A stretch of 64,000 nt of DNA from Micromonospora radicis (GCF_003583405.1 NZ_QXEC01000012.1:120745-184744); one strand, 5' to 3'. Shown: positions 27,058 to 36,433, counted from the first letter of the stretch. The notes: generated by a model from the letters alone, not told the origin. Made by a program: numbers and translations.

Positions 27058-27291
27058 TCAGTCCTGCGTCAACTCCGGCCGATGCTGCCTGATCCAGGCC
27101 TCCACATCCGACTTCCGCCACACCTTGCCCTGCATCAGATCGGCGACCGGCTCGGGGAAGTTGCGATTGCTGGTGATGACGTAGACGCGCTGCTTGCTGA
27201 TGCCGCCCAGCATGATGCGAATCTCATGCGAACCCACCAGCTCCATAAGGCGGACGGTAGACAGTTGCCCTAGCTCCTTGACTTGGGTCAA
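27058..27291 (-). CDS. small AlpA/excisionase-type HTH DNA-binding protein
   Basis: A 77-residue protein with a MerR-like/AlpA winged helix: the pattern VGSHEIRIMLGGISKQRVYVIT forms the helix-turn-helix and FPEPVADLMQGKVWRKSDVEAWIRQHRP the wing and last helix. Such genes are regulators or recombination directionality factors, often in small accessory islands. It sits next to a DUF402 remnant and a small hypothetical gene, supporting an eroding accessory segment. No integrase or att site is visible. Confidence 0.7.
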   Translation of the reverse strand: MTQVKELGQLSTVRLMELVGSHEIRIMLGGISKQRVYVITSNRNFPEPVADLMQGKVWRKSDVEAWIRQHRPELTQD

Positions 27292-27314
27292 CCCCTCGGG
27301 TCACCATATCGGGC

Positions 27315-27683
27315 ATGAGCGCGCTGGATCCGTCGCCTGCCGGGCGCGAGCCGCTGAGCCGGCTGCACCCGGTGCACCAGCACCTGCCCGAGCGGCCCGG
27401 GTGGACGTGTCGGGCGTGCTCCCGGCAGTGGCCGTGCCCGGCGGCCCGGATGCTGCTGCGCGTCGAGTACGACCTCGACCGGGTCGGTCTCTCCGTCTAC
27501 CTCGCCGGCCAGTTGTTCGACGCCACCGGCGACCTGCTGCGGTCGGCCGAGGGGCCGCCACCGACCCCCGGCGAGCTGTTCGACCGCTTCCTGGCCTGGG
27601 CGGCCCCACGATCCTGGCGGCAGCCGGGTCACCCGCCGCGACACCGCCCCGGGCCGGCACGAGTTCGACGCCCACCGACTTGA
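27315..27683 (+). CDS. conserved actinobacterial protein with CxxC...C motif
   Basis: A 122-residue protein I recognise only as a conserved actinobacterial hypothetical. It has a Cys cluster CRACSRQWPC near residues 32-41 that could bind zinc, then a helical part ending FDRFLAWAA, which in relatives is close to the C-terminus. The last 30 residues here are Arg/Pro-rich and may reflect a frameshift or lost stop. The start ATG 27315 is 24 bases from the divergent HTH gene. Function is unknown. Confidence 0.5.
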   Translation: MSALDPSPAGREPLSRLHPVHQHLPERPGWTCRACSRQWPCPAARMLLRVEYDLDRVGLSVYLAGQLFDATGDLLRSAEGPPPTPGELFDRFLAWAAPRSWRQPGHPPRHRPGPARVRRPPT

Positions 27684-27830
27684 GGAGCAGGATTCACCGA
27701 GGTACGGAAGGCGGCCCAGCGGCGGGCCGACGCCCGGGCCCGGGGCTGGCCCGGCAGGGACGTGGAGCGCGTCGAGCAGGGCCGCCGGCCCCCGCCTGCC
27801 GGCCTGTTCCCCTGGCCGCCCGACCGGGCC
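27684..27830. other. intergenic region, no gene recognised
   Basis: The 147 bases after the CxxC gene have coding-like composition but no recognisable product or good start; they may be residue of an eroded gene. Confidence 0.4.
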
Positions 27831-29102
27831 TCAGCCCTCGGGCAGGGTACGCATGGTGCGCAGCGGGGAGGAGGCGACCCAGCACACTCCGAGCAGGGCG
27901 CCGACGCTGGCGATCCAGAGAGCGGGACGTACCCCGATCGCGGCGCCGAGCGTCCCGCCGATCAGCGCGCCGATCGGTCGGATGCCGTGGTTGACGGTGC
28001 GCCGGAACCCGGAGACCACGGCGAGCATCGCCACCGGCGTGGCCGCGATCTGCACCGACCCGACCGCGATGTCGAGGACCATGACGCCCAGCGCGGAGAC
28101 GAACTCGGCGGCGAACAGCAGCCCGAGCACCAGTGGTGGTGGCCCCATGGCCAGCGGCACCAGGATCAGCGGGGCCGGGAAGACCACGAAGCCCAGCAGG
28201 ACGGCGGGGCCGATGCCGATCCGGCGACTGACCGGGCCGGTGACCGCCGCGCCGAGCAGGCCGCCGAACGCGCCGGCCCCGATGACCAGGCCCAGTACGC
28301 CCGGGGAGACACCCAGCTCGGTGGTCACGTACAGCACGAAGAGCGCGGCGAACATGAAGTTGAACAGGTTGACCGTGGTGGTGCCGAGCAGGGTGGCCCG
28401 CAGCAGCGCGGAGCGGGCCACGTACCGGACGCCCGCGGCCATGCCCAGCCCGGGGCCGGCGGGTACGGGACGCTCGGTGACCCTGGTCCGGGCCAGGAAC
28501 AGCGCCGACGCCAGGTAGGTGAACACGCCGGACAGCAGGGCGACCGGGGCGGTGAGGACCTGCACGAGCAGGCCGCCGATGCTCGGGCCGGCGACGTGCG
28601 ACATGGCTCGGCTGCCGTTGACCAGGCTGTTGGCGTCCACGTAGTCGGGCCGCTGCACCAGCGTGGCGAACAGGCTGGCGTGCGCCACCTCGAAGAAGAC
28701 CGAGAGGATCCCGATCAGGAAGGCCACGACGCAGAGCAGCGGCAGGTTCAGCGCGCCGGTCCACCACAGCAGCGGTACGGCCAGCAGCAGCACCGCCCGG
28801 CCCAGGTCGGTGACGATCATTACCTGGCGTCGGCGCGGGTGCCGGTCCACCCAGGCACCGGCCGGCAGCGAGAAGAACAGGTTGGGCAGCAGCGAGGCGG
28901 CGGTCAGGTAGCCCATCTCGGCGGGGCCGGCACCGACCGCGAGCAGGGCGAGCAGCGGCACGGCGAGCATGGTGACCTGGTCGCCGAAGAGCGAGACGGT
29001 CTGCGCGGACCAGTAGCGACGGAAGGCGGGCTGGCGCAGCAGCCGGGGGACGCGCGGCCGGCGCGGCGGTGCCGGGTCGGCCAGGACGAGGGGTTCAGTC
29101 AC
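27831..29102 (-). CDS. major facilitator superfamily exporter
   Basis: A 423-residue MFS protein with 12 hydrophobic helices, of the TMEM/macrolide-efflux (MFS_3) type: the N-terminus reads FRRYWSAQTVSLFGDQVT and loop 2-3 carries GAWVDRHPRRRQ. Likely exports a drug or antibiotic. GTG 29102 overlaps the upstream ArsR-type gene by 8 bases, so both are one transcript under that regulator. The substrate is unknown. Confidence 0.88.
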   Translation of the reverse strand: MTEPLVLADPAPPRRPRVPRLLRQPAFRRYWSAQTVSLFGDQVTMLAVPLLALLAVGAGPAEMGYLTAASLLPNLFFSLPAGAWVDRHPRRRQVMIVTDLGRAVLLLAVPLLWWTGALNLPLLCVVAFLIGILSVFFEVAHASLFATLVQRPDYVDANSLVNGSRAMSHVAGPSIGGLLVQVLTAPVALLSGVFTYLASALFLARTRVTERPVPAGPGLGMAAGVRYVARSALLRATLLGTTTVNLFNFMFAALFVLYVTTELGVSPGVLGLVIGAGAFGGLLGAAVTGPVSRRIGIGPAVLLGFVVFPAPLILVPLAMGPPPLVLGLLFAAEFVSALGVMVLDIAVGSVQIAATPVAMLAVVSGFRRTVNHGIRPIGALIGGTLGAAIGVRPALWIASVGALLGVCWVASSPLRTMRTLPEG

Positions 29103-29712
29103 GGTCGGAGCCCGCCCGCCGGTCGTCGGGGGGTACGACTCCTCGGGGCAGCACCAGCTGGACCATCATCACCGGGCGAGATCCGGGCGGGCGTTTCGCC
29201 GGGTCGGTGATCCGCTCGTCGTACCGGGCCAGCAGCGCGTCGATCGTGCCGGTCAGCTCGCGCAACTCGCTGGCGGTGACGTGCAGCAGGGTGTCGCCGA
29301 AGCCGGCGGCGACCCGCCACTCGGTGGGCTCGTCGGCGCGGACCGCGAGGTAGTCCTGGGCGCGCCGGACGAAGACGGCGAGCATCAGCGCGTTGAGTTC
29401 GTCCGCGGCGGCCTTCATGGCGGGGTCGTCGGAGTCGTCGTCCCAGGAGGTGAACGGCGTGGTGGCCCGCCAGGGTCGTTCCCGGCCGTCCGCCCCGGCG
29501 ACCCGTTCGGCGAACCCGTACTTGGCCAGTTGTCGCAGGTGGAACGAGCAGTTCGGCACGTTGTCGTCGAGCCGGGCGGCGGCCTGGGTGGCGGTCATCG
29601 GTCCCTCGCTGCGCAGCAGCCCGATCAGCCGCATCCGCAGTGGGTGCGCGTACGCCCGCAGGGCACGCGGATCGGTGACCTTCCCAGTACGCCCGGGCAC
29701 CTCGTCCGGCAT
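29095..29712 (-). CDS. ArsR-type (HTH_20) transcriptional regulator
   Basis: A 205-residue winged-helix regulator. The DNA-binding domain spans about 12-90, with the helix-turn-helix in MTATQAAARLDDNVPNCSFHLRQLAKYGF. A helical C-terminal region (about 95-205) probably dimerises or binds ligand. It precedes and overlaps the MFS exporter, the standard layout for a self-regulated efflux operon. Two CTTTAG repeats lie just upstream and are its likely operator. The ATG 29712 is close to these repeats, so the leader is very short. Confidence 0.85.
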   Translation of the reverse strand: MPDEVPGRTGKVTDPRALRAYAHPLRMRLIGLLRSEGPMTATQAAARLDDNVPNCSFHLRQLAKYGFAERVAGADGRERPWRATTPFTSWDDDSDDPAMKAAADELNALMLAVFVRRAQDYLAVRADEPTEWRVAAGFGDTLLHVTASELRELTGTIDALLARYDERITDPAKRPPGSRPVMMVQLVLPRGVVPPDDRRAGSDRD

Positions 29713-29725
29713 ACGCTAGAGGATG

Positions 29726-29745
29726 CTTTAGAAAGAAGTCTTTAG
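29726..29745 (-). promoter_or_regulatory. direct CTTTAG repeats, probable ArsR-type operator
   Basis: On the plus strand CTTTAG occurs at 29726-29731 and 29740-29745, with starts 14 bases apart, in an AT-rich island 13 bases from the regulator start. Similar AAAG/CTTT-rich repeats are common at such regulators. Confidence 0.5.
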
Positions 29746-29885
29746 CAAGTGCCACGAGCCGTGAAGCGACGGGGTGAGCGGGTCAGCGATTGCCTCCGCA
29801 CGGCGCCGGGCTGTGGTTATCCTGCCGACGAGCCGACTGGCCGAGGTTCCGGCCGGGCCGGTCCGGTAGTCCCAGGAGGAATGGC

Positions 29886-32147
29886 GTGTGCCCGACGGAC
29901 TGGCCCGATCGCCTCGGCCGCCCACCCGACAGACACGAGCGCGTCGTACTCGACCAACTCGCTCAAGGTGAGCAGACCGACGCCACCGGCAAGTTGATCG
30001 CCGATCTCGTCCGCAACTGCTGCGGGGCGGGTGAGGACCGGCTCAAGGAACGGATATGGCTGGAGAACGTCCGGATCGCAGGTCGCCTCGACCTGTCCCG
30101 CTGCCGGCTCAAACACCCGATCTCGTTCCGCAACTGCCGGTTCGACGGTGGCGTCGACCTGTCCGGCACCGTCTGCGACGAGACGCTCGACTTCGTCGAC
30201 TGCGTGATCAACGGCCTGATCGCCGACCAACTCCACGGCTGCAAGGCCATCAGCGTGGTCGACTGCGAGATCACGGAAGCCGACTTCGCCGGCGCCCACC
30301 TCGAGCACGACCTGAGATTCAGCCGCAGCCAGCTGAAGCAGCGAACCAACTGTCCGGCGTTCCACGGTCCCGACATGGTCATCGAGGGCGGGTTGTTCCT
30401 CGACCACGTGCAGGTGACCGGCGGCGTCACCCTGGACTCCAGCTACGTCGCGGCCGATCTCGACTGCCGTGGCGGCCGGTTCAGCAACGGCTCCGCGCTG
30501 GCCATCAACGCCAGTTGGGTGCACGTGGGCCGAGAGCTGCGCTGCGACGAAGGGTTCCACTCCGAGGGGGAGGTCCGACTCTGCTGGGCGCGGGCCGAAC
30601 TTGTCTCGTTCCGCAACGGCACCCTGGACAACCCCAACGGGCTGGCGTTACGCGCCGACTCGCTGCGGGTCGACATCGGCTGCTACCTCGATCAAGACCT
30701 GCACGCCACCGGCACCGTTCGCCTGGTCGGCGCCCAGATCGAAGGTGAGCTGAGCTGTAGCGGGGGCAGGTTCGACGGCCGCGGCGGGGTGGCGATCGAG
30801 GCGGAACGCCTGACCGCCACGGACGTCTTTATCGACCAGGGCTTCGCGGCACACGGCGCCGTGCGGCTGGTCGGCGCAAGGTTGGAGCGGCAGCTCACCT
30901 GCACCGGCGGCCACTTCGACAACCCGTCCGGCAGCGCCCTGGACGCCACCGGCCTGATCTGTCGCGGCAGCGTTTACCTCGACAAGGATCCCGATCTCGA
31001 ACAGGGCTTCACCGCCAACGGCCAGGTCTCGCTGTCCGGTGCCAGCGTCGCCGAGGCGGTCGTCTGCACCGACGGACTGTTCCACCACGAGGCCGACGTC
31101 GCGATCGACGCGAGCGGCCTGACCACCGACGGAAACGTCATGCTCGACGGCGGCTTTCGGGCGGTGGGCGAAGTCCGCCTGGCCCGGGCCACCGTGGGTC
31201 GGCAACTCGACTGCACCGGTGGCGTCTTCCAGGCACTGGGACGCACCGCGCTCGACCTGACCGGTCTGGTCGGGCGCGGCGACGTGCTGCTCACCAACGG
31301 CTTCCGGGCGACCGGCGAGGTGTCGCTGCGCAACGCGGACGTCAGCCGGGACGTAAACCTGAGCGGAGGCCATCTGAGTGGGGTCGGCGAGAAGTCCCTC
31401 GACGCGTACGGACTACGCGTGGGCGGATCGCTCATCCTGCTGCCGGCCGAGAAACCCACCCAGATCGTGGATCTGCGATACGCCAACGTGACTCGGCTCA
31501 ACGACAGCGAGATGGGCTATCCGGCGGGCAATCGCGTCGAGCTGGAGGGCCTCACCTATCAGAGCCTGGAGAGCAACCTCGGGTACGAACAGCGCATCCA
31601 GATTCTCGAACACATGAAGAGCTACTCACGCCAGCCGTACCAGCAACTCAGCCGGATCTACCGAGACGCGGGCAAAGATGTAGCAGATCGCGAAGTGGCG
31701 GTCGCCGGCTTGAAGCAGCTGCGCAAGCGGGACAAGCTCCGGCCGCACTCGAAGGCGTGGAACGTCTTCATGTGGTTGACCGTCAGGTACGGCTACCGCC
31801 TCTACCAGCCAATCTTGATCGCCCTCCCGTTCGCCATCTTGAACGTGATCTTCTATCACACGGCGGAGCACCACGATCTGATGGAACCCGTGGCGGCGAA
31901 GACCGACGACGGGCACGCCGACGCCACGCACTGCCCGGCGAACTATCCGTGCTTCAATCCGGCCGCCTACTCGCTCCAACTACTGATACCGGCGATCAAC
32001 CTGTATCAGATCGACAAGTGGATACCGGACGCCAGCAAGCCTTGGGGTACGCCGCTTCTCTTCTGGACCTGGCTCATGATCATCATCGGGTGGGTGCTCG
32101 GCTTCTCGCTCGTCGCCGCGCTCAGCCAGGCGCTGCGCAGGGAGTAG
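29886..32147 (+). CDS. large repeat-rich (beta-solenoid-like) protein with C-terminal membrane domain
   Basis: A 753-residue protein of no assigned function. GTG 29886 has a perfect AGGAGG six bases upstream (29874-29879). Residues about 45-230 are pentapeptide-like (RIAGRLDLSRCRL and ISFRNCRFDGGVDLSG). From about 230 to 520 roughly six repeats of 48-49 residues follow, each with G-x-V-x-L-x-x-A, then a CxGGxF-type turn, an ALxA strand and a GF-x-A-x-G turn; one copy carries a 7-residue insert. This is typical of a right-handed beta-solenoid. Two membrane helices (about 638-658 and 721-743) flank a short segment with two cysteines. Relatives in actinobacteria are sometimes labelled membrane-associated oxidoreductase, but no cofactor motif is visible. 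Confidence 0.8.
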   Translation: MCPTDWPDRLGRPPDRHERVVLDQLAQGEQTDATGKLIADLVRNCCGAGEDRLKERIWLENVRIAGRLDLSRCRLKHPISFRNCRFDGGVDLSGTVCDETLDFVDCVINGLIADQLHGCKAISVVDCEITEADFAGAHLEHDLRFSRSQLKQRTNCPAFHGPDMVIEGGLFLDHVQVTGGVTLDSSYVAADLDCRGGRFSNGSALAINASWVHVGRELRCDEGFHSEGEVRLCWARAELVSFRNGTLDNPNGLALRADSLRVDIGCYLDQDLHATGTVRLVGAQIEGELSCSGGRFDGRGGVAIEAERLTATDVFIDQGFAAHGAVRLVGARLERQLTCTGGHFDNPSGSALDATGLICRGSVYLDKDPDLEQGFTANGQVSLSGASVAEAVVCTDGLFHHEADVAIDASGLTTDGNVMLDGGFRAVGEVRLARATVGRQLDCTGGVFQALGRTALDLTGLVGRGDVLLTNGFRATGEVSLRNADVSRDVNLSGGHLSGVGEKSLDAYGLRVGGSLILLPAEKPTQIVDLRYANVTRLNDSEMGYPAGNRVELEGLTYQSLESNLGYEQRIQILEHMKSYSRQPYQQLSRIYRDAGKDVADREVAVAGLKQLRKRDKLRPHSKAWNVFMWLTVRYGYRLYQPILIALPFAILNVIFYHTAEHHDLMEPVAAKTDDGHADATHCPANYPCFNPAAYSLQLLIPAINLYQIDKWIPDASKPWGTPLLFWTWLMIIIGWVLGFSLVAALSQALRRE

Positions 32148-32160
32148 GCGCACCCGCATC

Positions 32161-32224
32161 GGCCCCGGCGATCAGCTGAGCCGCGCTGGCCCCGGCGATC
32201 AGCTGAGCCGCGCTGGCCCCGGCG
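32161..32224. repeat. 27-bp tandem repeat, 2.4 copies
   Basis: Units at 32161-32187 and 32188-32214 are identical, followed by the first 10 bases again (32215-32224). Each contains the palindrome TCAGCTGA. It lies just after the repeat-protein gene and before a terminator. Confidence 0.9.
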
Positions 32225-32284
32225 CACCGGGCCGCAGGTGACGACCCGACCACGGGCCGCCAGGGTCGGTCCGACCACGAGCCA

Positions 32285-32314
32285 CCCCTCCCGGAGGGCA
32301 GGGTCCGGGAGGGG
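32285..32314. terminator. bidirectional terminator between repeat protein and yebC
   Basis: CCCCTCCCGG (32285-32294) pairs perfectly with CCGGGAGGGG (32305-32314) around a 10-base loop, between two converging genes. Confidence 0.7.
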
Positions 32315-32342
32315 TAGCCGTCCAGCAGGCGAATCGCGCTCG

Positions 32343-33092
32343 TCAGCCGACCGCGGCCATGATCTCGTCGGAGACGTCGAAGTTGGCGTAGACGTTCTGC
32401 ACGTCGTCGCAGTCCTCCAGCACGTCGATCAGCTTGAAGACCTTGCGCGCGCCCTCCTCGTCCAGCGGCACGTTGACGCTGGGGATCAGGGAGGACTCGG
32501 CCGACTCGTACTCGATGCCGGCGTCCTGCAACGCGGTCCGTACGGCCAGCAGGTCACCCGGCTCGGAGACCACCTCGAACGCCTCGTCGAGGTCGTTGAC
32601 CTCCTCGGCGCCCGCGTCGAGGACGGCCAGCATCACGTCGTCCTCGGTGGTGCCGGCCTTCGGCACGATCACCACGCCCTTGCGGGAGAACATGTACGAC
32701 ACCGAACCGGCGTCGGCGAACGAGCCGCCGTTGCGGGTCAGCGCGGTACGCACCTCGGTGGCGGCGCGGTTGCGGTTGTCGGTCAGGCACTCGATGAGCA
32801 GCGCGACGCCGTTCGGGCCGTACCCCTCGTACATGATCGTCTGGTAGTCGGCGCCACCGGCCTCCAGGCCGGAACCGCGCTTGACCGCGCGGTCGATGTT
32901 GTCGTTGGGTACCGAGTTCTTCTTGGCCTTCTGGATGGCGTCGTAGAGGGTCGGGTTGCCGGCGGGGTCGCCACCGCCGGTGCGCGCCGCCACCTCGACA
33001 TTCTTGATCAGCTTGGCGAACATCTTGCCGCGCTTGGCGTCGATGACCGCCTTCTTGTGCTTGGTCGTCGCCCACTTTGAGTGGCCGGACAT
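32343..33092 (-). CDS. yebC: YebC/PmpR-family protein
   Basis: A 249-residue YebC/PmpR protein beginning [23 protein letters not shown], the hallmark of the family. YebC-type proteins have been described both as transcription regulators and as factors that relieve ribosome stalling. It has a GGAGG Shine-Dalgarno upstream of ATG 33092. In many actinobacteria it lies between pdxT and ruvC; here an O-antigen-ligase-like gene separates it from pdxT and about 26 kb separates it from ruvC. Confidence 0.95.
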   Translation of the reverse strand: MSGHSKWATTKHKKAVIDAKRGKMFAKLIKNVEVAARTGGGDPAGNPTLYDAIQKAKKNSVPNDNIDRAVKRGSGLEAGGADYQTIMYEGYGPNGVALLIECLTDNRNRAATEVRTALTRNGGSFADAGSVSYMFSRKGVVIVPKAGTTEDDVMLAVLDAGAEEVNDLDEAFEVVSEPGDLLAVRTALQDAGIEYESAESSLIPSVNVPLDEEGARKVFKLIDVLEDCDDVQNVYANFDVSDEIMAAVG

Positions 33093-33407
33093 CTGTTACC
33101 TCCGTTGCTACCCGCCGTCTGCATCGACCGCACCGCGCACGCCCCGCTCCGCACCCGGCGCACACGGTGGTGCCGGTCAGCTCTGGTGGAAGCCGTGGCG
33201 GCCAGATGGCCCTGCCGAATCTCGACAATCCTACCGACGTACGGCGGGCGGTCGTCACCCGCCGCACGTCGCGTGCGTGCCGGGCGGGCCGTACGGAACC
33301 TGCCGCCTCGGCGGCGGAACACGAAACCCGACCGACAACTAGGACAAGACTGCTATAAACGGCGTAATTAGCATCATTGAGGGCGGAACGGGATGCACGG
33401 AGGCGAC
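33093..33407. other. 315-bp divergent region; plus-strand promoter candidate
   Basis: No gene is seen. The plus-strand side is unusually AT-rich near 33350-33380 and contains TATAAA (33354-33359), a likely -10 for the O-antigen-ligase-like gene; no clear -35 matches. The half near yebC is ordinary GC-rich leader. Confidence 0.4.
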
Positions 33408-34739
33408 ATGCCCCTCAACACACACCAGCCCGCCGCGGGCCGACGAATCGCCGAGATCGCGGTGTTCCTCCTCGTCCTCGCCACCTTCGGCCCGTACGTC
33501 GTCGCCGGCGTACGCACCGAGCAGCTCGCCGTCCTCCTCGTCGCCGCACTGGCCGTGCTCTTCCGCGCCCACCAGCTCGCCCACGCCCCTCCCCTGGTCA
33601 CCCTGCTCGCCGCCCTGAGCGGGGCGTACGTCGGACTCGCCGGGCTCGCCGCCCTCGGCGAGCCCCTCGCCGGCGTCGGCTACCAGGCCGTCGGGTCGTG
33701 GGCGGGCCTGGACAACCTGCTGCTCCCGCTCGTCGTACTCGTCGCCGGGTACCTCCTCGCCGTCGAGGCCACCGACCGCACCCGACTCGTCCGCGTCGCG
33801 GCGACGACACTGGTCGTCCTGCTCTGCCTGAACACGGTGATCGCCTACCTGACGCTGGTCGGGTCGAACACACTGAACGAGTTGCTGCCGCACTTCTGGA
33901 CCAACGACGGCGGGTTAAGCACCGCCGAGAGCGCGGCGACCATGGGCCGCTACTCCGGCATCTTCAACCAACCCGCCGAGGGCGGGGTGATGTACTCCCT
34001 CGGGCTGCTCGCCGCGGTGTACCTGCTGTGGCGCCGGCCGCTGCTGCTCGCCGCGACCGGCCTCACGCTCACCGTCGGCGGGCTGCTCACCGCATCGAAG
34101 ATCTTCCTGTTGATCGGGCTGCCGGTCGCGCTCTGGCAGACCTGGCGCGGCGCGTCGTGGCGAAGCCGGACCGGCTCCGTCCTCGCCCTGGCCGGTGTGC
34201 TCGTCGTCTTCGACTACCAGGCCCGCCAGCAACGATCGCAGATCGGCGGAGTGCTGCTCGACGGATGGCTCAACCCGCAGGATCGCAGCGGCACCATCCT
34301 GTCCTACTACACCGCCTCCCGCCTCGGCGAACAGTCCACCCTCGCCGAGGCCGCCGACCTCGTGCTCACGCACTCGCCGTGGCTCGGTTTCGGCATCGGC
34401 GGCATCCGCGTCCCCTACGACAGCTCGTGGCTGGAGGCGCTGGTGATGGCCGGCGTGTTCGGGATCGCGCTGCAGGCCGCCATCATGGCCGTCCTGGTGG
34501 TCTGCTGGCTGCGTACCCGCAGCTGGGCCGAGCCCACGGCGGTGCGGCTCGGCGCCGGCGTGCTCATCGTGCTGATCGGCGGCTCGCTGGGGCTGCCGAC
34601 CCTGACCGGCAACCGGGTCACCACGGTGGCGTGGCTACTGATCGTACTGCTGCTGGTGCTGCCCCCGGCGGCCCACGGCGAACGCGACCCGGTGCCGACC
34701 GCGTCGCCCACGCCCCACCTCGCCCGCGTGCCCTCGTAG
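33408..34739 (+). CDS. O-antigen ligase/polymerase-like polytopic membrane protein
   Basis: A 443-residue protein with about 11 membrane helices and a large extracytoplasmic loop (about 270-335), the layout of O-antigen ligase/Wzy-type glycan polymerases. In this position it could polymerise or attach a cell-surface polysaccharide, but no glycosyltransferase cluster accompanies it. GGAGG (33399-33403) precedes ATG 33408; an in-frame ATG at 33393 is an alternative. It is inserted in opposite orientation between yebC and pdxT. Assignment rests on topology and weak sequence character. Confidence 0.65.
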   Translation: MPLNTHQPAAGRRIAEIAVFLLVLATFGPYVVAGVRTEQLAVLLVAALAVLFRAHQLAHAPPLVTLLAALSGAYVGLAGLAALGEPLAGVGYQAVGSWAGLDNLLLPLVVLVAGYLLAVEATDRTRLVRVAATTLVVLLCLNTVIAYLTLVGSNTLNELLPHFWTNDGGLSTAESAATMGRYSGIFNQPAEGGVMYSLGLLAAVYLLWRRPLLLAATGLTLTVGGLLTASKIFLLIGLPVALWQTWRGASWRSRTGSVLALAGVLVVFDYQARQQRSQIGGVLLDGWLNPQDRSGTILSYYTASRLGEQSTLAEAADLVLTHSPWLGFGIGGIRVPYDSSWLEALVMAGVFGIALQAAIMAVLVVCWLRTRSWAEPTAVRLGAGVLIVLIGGSLGLPTLTGNRVTTVAWLLIVLLLVLPPAAHGERDPVPTASPTPHLARVPS

Positions 34740-34761
34740 GTCGACCCGACGCGGTCGGAGG

Positions 34762-35385
34762 TCAGGCGACGGCGCGGGTCAGGTCCACGAAGTAGCGGTG
34801 CAGCCGCAGGTCGCCGGTGAGTTCCGGGTGGAACGAGGTGGCCAGCAGGTTGCCCTGGCGCACCGCCACGATCCGTCCGGCGGCCGGACCGTCGGTCACC
34901 GTGCCCAGCACCTCGACGCCGGCACCGACCCGCTCGACCCAGGGCGCCCGGATGAAGACCGCGTGCAGCGCCGGGCCGTCGACGCCGACGATCTCCACCG
35001 GCGCCTCGAACGAGTCGACCTGCCGGCCGAACGCGTTACGCCGCACCGTCATCTCGATGCCGTCGAAACCGCGCTGGTCGGGCCGGCCGTCCAGGACCTC
35101 ACCGGCCAGCATGATCATGCCGGCGCAGGAGCCGTAGACCGGCATGCCCGCGGCGATCCGCTTGTCGATCGGCTCGCGCAGCTCGAAGATGTCGACGAGC
35201 TTGCTGATCGTGGTGGACTCGCCGCCCGGGATGACCAGGCCGTCGACCGCGTCCAGCTCCGCCCGCCGGCGGACCGGGCGGGCCTGCGCGCCCGCACCGG
35301 TCAGGGCGGTGAGATGTTCGCGTACGTCGCCCTGCAGGGCGAGCACACCGATCACCGGTGCCGGCCCGCGCGCTGCTCCGCTCAC
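34762..35385 (-). CDS. pdxT: PdxT, glutaminase subunit of PLP synthase
   Basis: PdxT hydrolyses glutamine and channels ammonia to PdxS for pyridoxal 5'-phosphate synthesis. The 207-residue class I glutaminase shows GGESTT, the nucleophile Cys in GSCAGMIML, and the His-Glu pair in [12 protein letters not shown] 35385 overlaps the pdxS stop (GTGA), so both are produced together. Confidence 0.97.
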   Translation of the reverse strand: MSGAARGPAPVIGVLALQGDVREHLTALTGAGAQARPVRRRAELDAVDGLVIPGGESTTISKLVDIFELREPIDKRIAAGMPVYGSCAGMIMLAGEVLDGRPDQRGFDGIEMTVRRNAFGRQVDSFEAPVEIVGVDGPALHAVFIRAPWVERVGAGVEVLGTVTDGPAAGRIVAVRQGNLLATSFHPELTGDLRLHRYFVDLTRAVA

Positions 35386-36302
35386 CAGCCGCGCTCGGCC
35401 AGGCGGTGCGGCACGGGGATGTCGTCGACGTTGATGCCGACCATCGCCTCACCGAGACCCCGGGAGACCTTGGCCAGCACGTCCGGGTCGTCGTGGAAGG
35501 TGGTCGCCTTGACGATCGCGGCGGCCCGCTGCGCCGGGTTGCCGGACTTGAAGATGCCGGAGCCGACGAAGACGCCCTCCGCGCCCAGCTGCATCATCAT
35601 CGCCGCGTCGGCCGGGGTGGCGATGCCGCCGGCGGTGAACAGCACCACCGGCAGCTTGCCGGCCTCGGCGACCTCCTTGACCAGCTCGTACGGCGCCTGC
35701 AACTCCTTGGCCGCGACGTACAGCTCGTCGGCCGGCAGGTTCTGCAGCCGGCGGATCTCCTGCCGGATCCGGCGCATGTGGGTGGTGGCGTTCGAGACGT
35801 CCCCGGTGCCCGCCTCACCCTTGGAGCGGATCATCGCCGCCCCCTCGGTGATCCGGCGCAGCGCCTCACCCAGGTTGGTGGCGCCGCAGACGAACGGCAC
35901 GGTGAACGCCCACTTGTCGATGTGGTTGGCGTAGTCGGCCGGGGTCAGCACCTCCGACTCGTCGACGTAGTCCACGCCGAGCGCCTGGAGGACCTGCGCC
36001 TCGACGAAGTGGCCGATGCGCGCCTTGGCCATCACCGGGATGGAGACCGCCTCGATGATGCCGTCGATCATGTCCGGGTCGCTCATCCGGGACACCCCGC
36101 CCTGGGCGCGGATGTCGGCGGGTACCCGTTCCAACGCCATCACCGCGACCGCACCCGCGTCCTCGGCGATCTTGGCTTGCTCGGGGGTGACCACGTCCAT
36201 GATCACACCGCCCTTGAGCATCTCGGCCATCCCCCGCTTCACGCGGGCGGTGCCGACGACCGGGCTGGTGCTGGCGGCGTTCGGGGAAGTCGGGTCGGAC
36301 AC
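35382..36302 (-). CDS. pdxS: PdxS, PLP synthase subunit
   Basis: PdxS forms PLP from ribose 5-phosphate, glyceraldehyde 3-phosphate and ammonia from PdxT. The 306-residue (beta/alpha)8 barrel has the conserved [17 protein letters not shown] start, the lysine in [10 protein letters not shown] and the second lysine in RSKGEAGTG, both needed for catalysis. GTG 36302 is the start. It leads a pdxST pair, as in other actinobacteria; about 130 bases without a gene lie upstream. Confidence 0.97.
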   Translation of the reverse strand: MSDPTSPNAASTSPVVGTARVKRGMAEMLKGGVIMDVVTPEQAKIAEDAGAVAVMALERVPADIRAQGGVSRMSDPDMIDGIIEAVSIPVMAKARIGHFVEAQVLQALGVDYVDESEVLTPADYANHIDKWAFTVPFVCGATNLGEALRRITEGAAMIRSKGEAGTGDVSNATTHMRRIRQEIRRLQNLPADELYVAAKELQAPYELVKEVAEAGKLPVVLFTAGGIATPADAAMMMQLGAEGVFVGSGIFKSGNPAQRAAAIVKATTFHDDPDVLAKVSRGLGEAMVGINVDDIPVPHRLAERGW

Positions 36303-36433
36303 GGGTCATCGCTCCTTGCGGCGGGTGGGCGGTGGCAGCGGAAATGCTACGACCGGCGCAACGCCGCTCCGACAGCCAATCAGCCCCGAGGTGGCCTGCT
36401 CTGTGGCCTCCGTCACGCCCGCGGGCGGCGGCC

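Noticed and set aside
27058..27291. Integrated element with excisionase
   Set aside because: The HTH protein could be an excisionase, but no integrase, tRNA or att repeats are visible nearby.
33408..34739. Part of a polysaccharide biosynthesis cluster
   Set aside because: No adjacent glycosyltransferase, flippase or chain-length genes; neighbours are yebC and pdxT.
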